Assembly (NCBI GenBank): GCA_024220525.1 | Contig: JAMYWO010000451.1 | Span: forward strand, 10,989 to 25,576 | DNA: 14,588 nt | Reading direction: 5' to 3' | Origin: Cochliopodium minus | Taxonomy: Eukaryota > Discosea > Himatismenida > Cochliopodiidae | Shown here: positions 6,945-14,588 of the stretch, one piece after another | How positions within the stretch are numbered: the first letter of the stretch is position 1 | How the letters are laid out: each line of letters starts with the position of its first letter | The notes under the pieces: model-generated | Seen by the model: the letters and a program-made list of their open reading frames with translations, nothing else | The model's database searches: none | Told to the model about the DNA's origin: nothing | Translations under genes and position numbers: made by a program

Positions 6945-9900
6945 TCAATCAACATTGACCAACTTGTTCAAAGCAGAGAACTGATTGAAAAAAGAGTGAA
7001 ACAATCTGATGGTATGTTGCAAATCATCAACACCACACATCTCTCTGATGCTATGCATAGAAAGTTGAGGGATACCCAAATCAACAGTACGTAAACCAGT
7101 GTTAGAAGACAAGATAGGACCGATGGTGGAGCCACAAGGGGAGTCGTTCTTGACGACAAACTCTTGTACTGGAATTTTCTCCTTTTCTGCGATTTCCTTG
7201 AGGAGGAAGGATGTGACAGAGGATGTTGCATATCTTTGGTTGGAGTTAACTTTAATGACTGGTCCTGTGATAATTAAAAAAAAGTTAAATCACTTGTGTT
7301 TTGAATAATTTTTTTCCTTTTTTTGTTTTATTTTTTTTTCAATTGATTTTATTTCATTGATTTTTTTTTATGACATTATTTATTATTTAATCAACATTTA
7401 TTTTACTAATTTTTATTTTTATCCCATTCATTTTATTTATTTTTTTACTTTTTATTTTTTTTATTTTTTTCATTTTATATATTTTCATTTTATATTTTTT
7501 CTTGTTTTATTTATATTTTTATTTTTTATTTTTTATTTTTCAAATTTTACCATTGTGCATCATCGGTTTGTGGTTGACCTCGTGAACATGAGAGTAGTTT
7601 GGATGAACAGCATGAGCATTATCTTTAAAAAAATTTTTGAAAAAAATTAAAAATAAAAATATAAAATAAAAATATGAAATAAATTTAAAAAACAAAAAAA
7701 TAAAAAGTAAAAAAAATATAAATTTAAAATATTAATGAAAATAAAAAAAAATAAAAAAAAATAAAAAAAAATAAAAATAAATAAATAAAAAATAAAAAGT
7801 AAAAAAAAATTTTTACCAGAAGAAATGAGGAAACTGTTGTGAAAAGTTCTTTGCAAATCTTCTTCAGACAAATCTTTGTTGAGAAGCTTGGAGATTCTGG
7901 TGATGGTGAGTTGGGTCATGTTGGAACCTGCTCCATATTGAGAGTCTGATCCAACTTCTTCATGATCGAAAAGAGCAATCTAAAAATAAAAATTATTAAT
8001 TTAAAAAATCATGAAAAATTAATAAAAATAAAATTTAATAAATCAGAAAAATAAAATAAAAAAGATGAAAAAATTGAAATAATTAAAAAACATTTGATAT
8101 AAAAGATAAAAAATAAAAAATAAAAAATAAAAAATAAAAAATAAAAAATAAAAAATAAAAAAGATAAAAAAATTTGAAATACAATAAAATAAAATAAAAA
8201 ATAATATAAAATAATTACCATTCTGACGCTTTCTTCTGTTTCCAAAGTTTCCAATGAACCCACTAATCCTTCTACAGCGCAATAGCAGGACCTTTTTATT
8301 TGTTAAAAATAATCAACAAAAACCAAATTTTTGATAAAAAAAAAGTTTACAACAAATTATCAAGTCTCGCAGAGAAAATGAACTCATCTATTTTTAAAAA
8401 GAATAAGATAAAAATAAAAAATAAAATAATTTATCTATTTTTAAAAAGAAAAAGATAAAAATAAATAAATTCGAAATAATTAAAATAAAATAAAAAAAAA
8501 ATGAATAAAAAAAAATCAATTAGACAATAAAAATGTAAATGTAAAATAAAATAAAAATAAAAATAAAATAAAATAACTTAAATTTTTTAAAAGATAAAAA
8601 TAAAAAAGAAACAAATAAAAAATGAAATATAAATTAGGAATGGATGAAAATAACAATAGAAAATAAAAAATAATGACAATTTTTTTTTTTTTTTAAACCT
8701 TTTAAACCACCAATAACACCAGGAGACGCATCGCAAAGAGACAATTCGAAATCCTTGATGTCTTCTGGTTTGCAGTCTAATTCCTTTGACAAAATCTCCA
8801 ACAAAATAGGGTGGTGACGGTCAGACTCCTTGGTTTCTAATTGGGCCTTGATCTTTGTTGCGAGTATTGGATGAACGTGGTTCTCCTTATTTGGTTTGAA
8901 TCCTGTGTAAAAATAAAATTTGTTAAAAAATAATAACAAAAATCAAATAAAAACAAATAATAAATAAAAATAAAATATAAAAGTAAAAATAATCAAATAA
9001 TAAATGAAAAAAAATTAAAAAAATAATGAATAAACTTTTACAAAATAAAATAAAAATATAAATAAAAATTAAAATAAAAAAAATCGAATAAAAAAAATCG
9101 AATAAAAATAATAAAAAATAAAAAATAAAAAATAATTAAATAAAAATAAAAATAAGAATAAAAAAATAAATAATTTAAAAATAAATAAATATTAAAAAAT
9201 TTGATGAATTTATTTACCATCAGTGAGAGTTGTATCCAAGTGAATTGCGAGGGTCGGAACTCTACAAATTGGCTTGTTGATGAAGACCAAAGAGTGTTTG
9301 ATTCCTTGATCATTTTTGGTCATGACTCTACCTCCAATAGCAAGATCTCTGTCGAACCTTGATTAAATAAATTTCAAAAATTAATTTGATAAAATAAATC
9401 ATTTATTATCATTTTGATGAATAGATGTCACTTTTAAAGGAGAATGATGTATCCTCTTTAATTTTGAAAATCGTATTGATTTTTATTTCAAGCTTAAATA
9501 TATTCATGCTTTTTTTTTTTTTTACCATGTATACCACAATCCACCTCCATAACATTGAACTCCCAATTGAACTTTCAAAATCATTAATTAAAATGGATGA
9601 TTTAATGTTGTTTTATTTCTTACGATATCCACTGCTTTGGGTCTTTGAAATAGGTTTGACTTTTAGACATGGAGAATCAGTATGAGCACCAATGATATTG
9701 AATCCATTAGCAGTTTTCTATTTAATGGTAAGGGGAGGGTATAAGAATTATAACGATTTATTGAAAGAAAAACTCTTTTATTAAAAAAATTTAATTACAT
9801 ATTTCTTTCCTACTGCAAATGCAAAGATGGTAGATTGATTTCTAGTGAAGAAATATTTTCCACCAGGTATCAACTAGTCAATCAAAAACAAAATATGATC

Positions 9901-10149
9901 ATTAATTCACCGAAAAAAAAAAAAATTTTAAATATTCTTGGAGATATAACTCACATCCCTTTCAAAAAATGAGTTTATATAATTAGTTGTTTGAATAAAA
10001 ATTTTTCTTGGGTAAAATATTCACCATTTCTCAGATTCTTTCAATTTCTTGAATCCATGCTTCTCAAGGATATTAACACATTGATGAACAGCATGGAAAG
10101 GACTAGGAGATTTATTAACAAAATCAAGAAAACCCTTTGCGTATTCCAT
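6945..10149 (-). CDS. DNPEP: Aspartyl aminopeptidase (peptidase family M18)
   Basis: Twelve exons give 450 residues, close to the usual 450-485: 10149-10025, 9958-9955, 9873-9799, 9717-9624, 9571-9526, 9357-9218, 8902-8699, 8387-8351, 8291-8219, 7979-7817, 7622-7551, 7264-6945. All phases agree. Known: this cytosolic zinc enzyme removes N-terminal Asp or Glu from peptides. The expected two-metal residues are present: His80 in GAHTDSP, Asp239 in ARLDNL, Glu273/Glu274 in FDHEEVGS, Asp321 in [12 protein letters not shown] and His415 in MHSIRE. The N-terminal [12 protein letters not shown] and the [20 protein letters not shown] block are also typical. No signal peptide is seen. Exon 2 is only 4 nt and supplies the end of Trp42 plus Asp43. 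Introns range from 52 to 315 bases; those of 315 and 311 bases (8903-9217, 8388-8698) hold only A/T-rich simple sequence. Confidence 0.95.
7741..7770 (-). repeat. 10-base intron microsatellite
   Basis: Three consecutive ATAAAAAAAA units (plus strand), followed by looser TAAA and TAAAAAA units to about 7800. All lie in an aminopeptidase intron and read as T-rich on the sense strand. Confidence 0.85.
8107..8162 (-). repeat. 7-base intron microsatellite, eight perfect units
   Basis: TAAAAAA is repeated eight times without error on the plus strand, that is (TTTTTTA)8 on the coding strand. It lies inside the aminopeptidase intron 8218-7980. It could arise by slippage; the T-rich sense orientation would also suit a polypyrimidine-like intron context. 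Confidence 0.95.
9955..9958 (-). other. 4-nt microexon (GGAT) of the aminopeptidase gene
   Basis: Exon 1 ends ...AAATG before GTGAAT (two bases into a codon), while the next recognisable exon starts in phase 0 at TTGATACCT, right after an in-frame TAG, so the two cannot be joined directly. Between them lies TTTTTTGAAAG|GGAT|GTGAGT. Including GGAT completes TGG (Trp) and adds GAT (Asp), giving [18 protein letters not shown], which fits the conserved M18 N-terminal block. The donor GTGAGT is a near-ideal splice site. Flanking introns are 66 and 81 bases. Confidence 0.8.
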
Positions 10150-10237
10150 TTGAATATATAAGTTCAAATTTTTTTTTTATTTTTCTATAAATAATTATAT
10201 TTTTTTTATTAAAATCTGTTTTTTTTTTCGAGATGAA

Positions 10238-13201
10238 TCACCATGTATTGATTGATAAAACAGGATAATATTTGTGAATAGAAAAGTTGGAATTGATAGA
10301 AGTTCTGTTGGGATTGTTGGAAGGTTTTATCTTCTCGTTCAACTTTTTTTGTACGTTGAGATTGTTTGTAACACAAACCTTGGCCAAAGATTGCAACTCC
10401 GAGAAATTTTCTTTCTTAGAATCAGGACAAGTTTTAGAAAACTTGGAGATGGAATCGTTGAGTTCTTTGTAAAGAAGAGAAACATTCTGGTATTGTTCAA
10501 GATAAGGAAGCTTGTAAGTCTTGGATCTCTCAGAATCGATCTCGTTGAACTTGATGTTCGGAAAGGTGAAGAGATTAGAAACAATGGAAACTCTCTTGCT
10601 CAAAATCAAGTCTCTATCAATATGTTTGAATTGTTTCTCATCAGGGAGAGAATGTTCTTTAGTGAGGGCTCTAATATGACTTACGATAGTTTTGTTGTAC
10701 AAAGCGTGGATTTGAAGAAGAGAAAGTCGGAGCTTGATGTCGTCATTAGACAATGGTTTTTTGACATTCTTGTTGGATTTTTTCTTTCTCAAATTTGTTT
10801 CGATGTGTTCTTCGAACCTGTACGTTCTATCATAAATCTCCGCCAAAATAGAGTAAATGTCATCAAACTCATAAGGCTCATAAAGATCCAACACAAAGCC
10901 AAGTTGAAAATGATGAATGACCAACCGATTGATGACCAACTGAGTATAAAGAGACAAATAGCGAGATTTCAAGTTCAATGACTTTTCCATTTCGGAGACA
11001 TTTCCGCCAATAGCGTTCCAATCATTCAAAGGAAACCTGAGCTTAGTTCTAGATTTGCAAGGGTTCAACAAGATCACTTTTATGGTGGAGTCGATCAAAC
11101 TTGCAAATATCTTTAAAAGATTGAATTTTTTGAAGATAGGGTTGGTGATCATCGAGAGTGGTGTTTGGAGGTAATCAAAAGATTCTGTAACAAATTGAAC
11201 TCTTTCTCTACTGAAAAAAGTATCTTCATTGAAAAGCAGGTAAGCCTAATTAAATAAAATAATAAAAAATAAAATAAAAAATAAAATAATTTAAAAAAAT
11301 TAAAAAATAAAAAAATAAAAAAATAAAAAAATAAAAAAATCATTTAAAAATTTTTAACACTGAAAAATGATCTTGAAATAATGTTGGGTGTTTTGAGACT
11401 CCATTTAATAACCCAATCCAAAAGATCAAACAAATTAACATTCTCATTTAAAGACAAAACCTCTGAAAGCTCGTTGAAGATAGACTCCAAGAAAACGATT
11501 GATTCTGCGAGAGACAAAAAAGGAAGGGGTTTGGTGTGTCTGGAAAAGCCAGGGATAATTTTGGTGAATTCGGGCTGAATAAAATTATCTGGAACTTTTC
11601 CTTTAAAAATAAATAAAATTAATAAGTAAAAATTTGATAAAAATAAAAATTAATAAAAAAATTATAGAAATTAAAAATAAAATAAAAAATAAACAAATAA
11701 AATTGATGATTAAAAATTTGGAAGAAGAAAATAAAGACTTTACCTTGCTTGACTTTTTCATTTTTAGTTGATTCACGAATCAAGTTCAAGTGATGCTTTC
11801 CTGTCTTAATTAATTTCTTGACATCTCTGAAACCCTCGTGAGTCATCTTGCTGCAGAGAATAGCAACAGAAAGCCAAGTGTGTCTGAACATGATTCTCGC
11901 CAAAAGAGCTTCATAGAGAACTTTGTTCTCGTCATTCAAACTGATTTTCTTTTCGAGATCTTGCTTGGCGTTGATTAACAAAGTTATAAATTCTGATGGC
12001 GGAGAATTTTTAAATGAAGGAAATAAAAAATCGAAAGTGGTAAAGTCTTCGTCTGTGTTTATCCCTGCTGCTTCGATGAGACTCGAAAACATCACGTTGC
12101 TTTTGAGTACGGACTTGAAATATGCTTCTACATAGGTCCCCGTTGCGTACTTTGCCTCGTCTTGAAAGTAGTAGCATGTGAAGATGGTTTGGGAGACGTC
12201 GAATCCACTGAAATAAGCTACTTCAAGTGGTAATGTTGCATCTATCAAACTATTTTTAAAAAAGTTAATTTGTTTGATATTTTTATATAGAAATCTTGAA
12301 ATCTTTAATTATATGAAATCTCTTTTCATCAAATTTTAGAGATCTGTTTTTTTCATATGATTCAAATGTTGGATTCGAAATCATGTATAATTAATCACAA
12401 TATCTTCATCATTGAAATGATTTTATAAAAGGTTTTTTGGGATGCTCGTCCCTGATTAACATCTATTTTATGTAAGGAAGTGAAATATTTTCTTTATTCC
12501 TGATAATTTCTTTTTTATATTTGAGAAGGAATTTTCTTTTACCTTATTTGGTCTTCTAATGATAATGATTCTGTATCTTTCAACTCTCCCTTTTCAACCA
12601 TTTCATTTAAATATTTAATATTTTGAGAATTCAGACCATAATCTGTTCTAGGATCCATTATCTCAGTTGCATTCATGGCTGTTTCCATAGAAAATTTTTC
12701 TCCAAATATTATTTGTCCATTAGATAGATCTATTTTGGGTTATATAGTTTAATATGCTTAAAATATTAAATATAAGTGGTCCAATCCACCATGAATATGA
12801 AATATAAAAATATATCTTCTTCAGATTTATGTTTCTGTGCAATTTATTGATTATCTTTTTAACCTTGTGTTGCATCATTAAATAATGAAGTAATATCTTC
12901 ATAATCTTTTGGATCTACACTCAAACTATCACAAAATTCCTTCTCAGCCTTTTCTATAACACAAAGAAAAATAAGTTAAGTAAATATATAAAGATGTTTC
13001 TTTAGAATTACTTGTATTGATTATCTTGTTGTAATGAAATTCAATATCTGATTTCAATGTATCTAATTTGTTTAATTTGGACTCTGGTTTCTCATTTTTC
13101 TTTGCATTATTTTGATTCTTCTTCTTATTGTTTCTGGATGATAAAAGTTAATACAAATAGATCAAGATAGGATCAAATTTTTATTAATACCTTTTACTCA
13201 T
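10238..13201 (-). CDS. NAA35: N-alpha-acetyltransferase NatC auxiliary subunit (NAA35/MAK10)
   Basis: Seven exons give 721 residues (the human protein is about 725): 13201-13191, 13133-13012, 12953-12864, 12729-12543, 12249-11744, 11600-11359 and 11245-10238, all in phase. Known: NAA35 is the large non-catalytic NatC subunit that links catalytic NAA30 and NAA38 to the ribosome for N-terminal acetylation of Met-hydrophobic starts. The family signature is clear at residues 89-107 (METAMNATEIMDPRTDYGL, compare MSAIEMMDPKMDAG), followed by LPLEVAYFSGFDVSQTIFTCYYF around 143-165. The long last exon has the C-terminal helical part (LPLNDWNAIG-type stretch, LNLKSRYLSLYTQLVINRL). The first 20 residues are Lys/Asn-rich (SKRNNKKKNQNN). 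The first coding exon is just 11 nt. The stop lies 88 bases from the start codon of the aminopeptidase gene downstream. Confidence 0.92.
11308..11340 (-). repeat. 8-base intron microsatellite
   Basis: TAAAAAAA recurs with an exact period of 8 (T at 11308, 11316, 11324, 11332 and 11340) in the last NAA35 intron, 11358-11246. The coding strand is again T-rich. Confidence 0.9.
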
Positions 13202-13276
13202 TTTAGATTTTTTTTTTTTTTTTTAAAAATCTATGAGAGAAAAATAAAAAAAAAAGGAATTTCTTAATCTTCAAAA
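13202..13276. promoter_or_regulatory. 75-base divergent spacer, likely shared promoter of NAA35 and the P450
   Basis: The ATG of NAA35 (minus strand, 13201) and the ATG of the P450 (plus strand, 13277) face away from each other. The spacer holds a run of about 18 T, then AAAAATC, then an A-rich stretch. Both leaders must therefore be very short or overlap. A four-codon upstream ORF (ATG AGA GAA AAA TAA, 13233-13247) precedes the P450 start on the plus strand. No specific factor site can be named. Confidence 0.6.
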
Positions 13277-14588
13277 ATGTCACTTTTCATTTATTTCTTA
13301 ATATTCCTCATTATCTTGTGCATTTATCTCAAATCTAAGGAGAAATCTGTATTGTCAAGATATATAAATACTAAAACAGGCAAGCAGATCCCATCATATA
13401 CTATGTTCCAATCATTAATATTGATATACCAGAGATTTGGATTGAAAGAAGATGCTTTTACCAATGTAAGAAAGATGGTGAAAGAAAAGGGAGAAACATT
13501 TGGTACATTCTTTGGTGGAAGGTAAAAAGATTTAAACTTTTGCTTATAAAATCCAATCTCACCCATTTCAAACCTTGGTGAAGTTTCTTTTTCTATTTGA
13601 CGTAAAGATTTTTTTTTTAAATAATTATTTAAAATTCTTCAAAGATGAAAAATATAAAAAATATAAAATATTCCGCTTAAATTTATAATTTATAAAATCA
13701 AACATTAGAAATGCAAATGACATAAAAACTATTGCATCTTCCAAAAACATTGAAAAATCAGACATGAGTGCACTATTTACTCCATTAATTGACAAGTACT
13801 TAGGAAAGAGTCTTCTCATGTTGAACGACGACACTTGGGCGTAAAAAAAATTATTTAAATTTTATTTTTTAATATTTAATTTTATTTTAAATATAGAATT
13901 CAAAGAAAAACAATAAACAATGCATTGGGATATTCCAAAATAAAATCTCTTGTTCCAATATTTCATAAAATGGCAGGTTTGTTCGTTGAAAAGATAAAAA
14001 CCAAAACTGGTTACATTGACATGTTTGAGATGAGCACACTGTAAAAAAAAAAAATTTAAAAAAAAATCTAATTTTTAATTTAATTATTATTTTTATCAAA
14101 TATTTTTATTTAATATTTTTTTTTTAGATTAACTTTTGATATAATTGGTAAAACAGGATTTGGATATGATTTCCACTCTTTGGAAAAGAATGAAAGCAGT
14201 AGTATGACTTTTTACTTTAAGAAGATTATCAGCTCTTTCTTTAACTTCCCATCCATCATCTTTAAATCTTATTATGATAATCTTCCTCTAAAAAAGTAAT
14301 TATTTTTAAATTTTAATCAATTTTTAATTTTTAATTAATTTTAATTTTTTTTTTAGTAACAAAATTTTGAAAAATGCTTGTGATAATGTTGATCATCTAA
14401 TAGACAACATAATTGAAGAAAGAAGAGAGAAAAGAAAAGGAGTTTCAAATGATGATAATGTAAAAATTTTAATTTAAATTGTTTTTGTTATTTTTTCAAT
14501 TTAAAAATTTTTTTTGTTTTATTGTTTATTCTTTTTTATTGTTTATTAAAGAAAAGTAAAGATTTGTTGGATTTTATTCTTGATTCAG
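13277..14588 (+). CDS. Cytochrome P450, N-terminal part, runs off right edge
   Basis: Exons 13277-13521, 13584-13601 (18 nt), 13709-13840, 13897-14040, 14128-14295, 14357-14459 and 14552 to the edge join in phase for about 282 residues. Residues 2-18 are a hydrophobic membrane anchor (SLFIYFLIFLIILCIYL) followed by lysines, as in microsomal P450s. FGTFFGG and FFFYLTNANDIKTIAS match the early beta strands. W131-A-I-Q-R135 fits the C-helix WxxxR motif that contacts a haem propionate. LTFDIIGKTGFGYDF matches the F-helix region of CYP4/CYP46-like enzymes, and KSKDLLDFILDS is the usual lead into the I helix. The I-helix AGxDTT, ExxR and Cys haem-ligand motifs would lie beyond the window, so activity and substrate cannot be judged. 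Confidence 0.9.

Noticed and set aside
7357-8282. Phe/Tyr/Ile-rich 'membrane protein' frames on both strands
   Set aside because: They translate intron simple sequence such as (TTTTTTA)n and do not match any family.
6945-10149. A pseudogene: the aminopeptidase looks broken into many pieces
   Set aside because: All breaks coincide with splice sites, phases agree across 12 exons, and all metal-binding residues are present.
1-14588. Ciliate-type genetic code with TAA/TAG as Gln
   Set aside because: Conserved genes end at TAA or TGA at the expected positions, Gln is written CAA/CAG, and the in-frame TAAs and TAGs fall in introns.

Overview
The window is a gene-dense, very AT-rich piece of nuclear DNA from a unicellular or simple eukaryote. 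It uses the standard genetic code: TAA and TGA act as stops, CAA/CAG are plentiful as Gln. It has short, T-rich spliceosomal introns and many Asn/Gln/Lys-rich low-complexity protein segments. An amoeba-like protist would fit, but I cannot name the lineage from the sequence.

I could assemble eight protein-coding genes by joining exons through GT-AG (once GC-AG) junctions that keep reading phase and rebuild conserved family motifs. Seven lie on the minus strand and one on the plus strand. From left to right: (1) 1-2534, minus, 5' part of a long disordered Asn/Gln-rich protein with repeated PEFG[N/D]F motifs, perhaps a clathrin/AP-1 accessory factor; (2) 2997-3758, minus, a tandem-WWE-domain protein with a hydrophobic N-terminus; (3) 3906-4232, minus, a small predicted helical protein of unknown function; (4) 4465-5182, minus, ribonuclease H2 subunit C; (5) 5355-6747, minus, an F-box protein with an acidic tail; (6) 6945-10149, minus, M18 aspartyl aminopeptidase, 12 exons; (7) 10238-13201, minus, NAA35/MAK10, the NatC auxiliary subunit, 7 exons; (8) 13277 to the right edge, plus, N-terminal part of a cytochrome P450.

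No operon-like pathway links the neighbours; they look like unrelated housekeeping and accessory genes packed with spacers of about 75-460 bases. NAA35 and the P450 diverge from only 75 bases. The most striking features concern gene structure: a 4-nt microexon in the aminopeptidase gene that is needed to restore the conserved Trp and the frame, other tiny exons (11, 18, 37 and 46 nt), a GC-AG intron in RNASEH2C, a tandem splice donor 6 nt apart, and intron microsatellites of 7-, 8- and 10-base A/T units that always run T-rich on the sense strand. I saw no RNA gene, mobile element, CRISPR array or multi-gene accessory system. The tandem-WWE protein with a possible membrane anchor and the FG[N/D]F-repeat protein are the least familiar proteins here.
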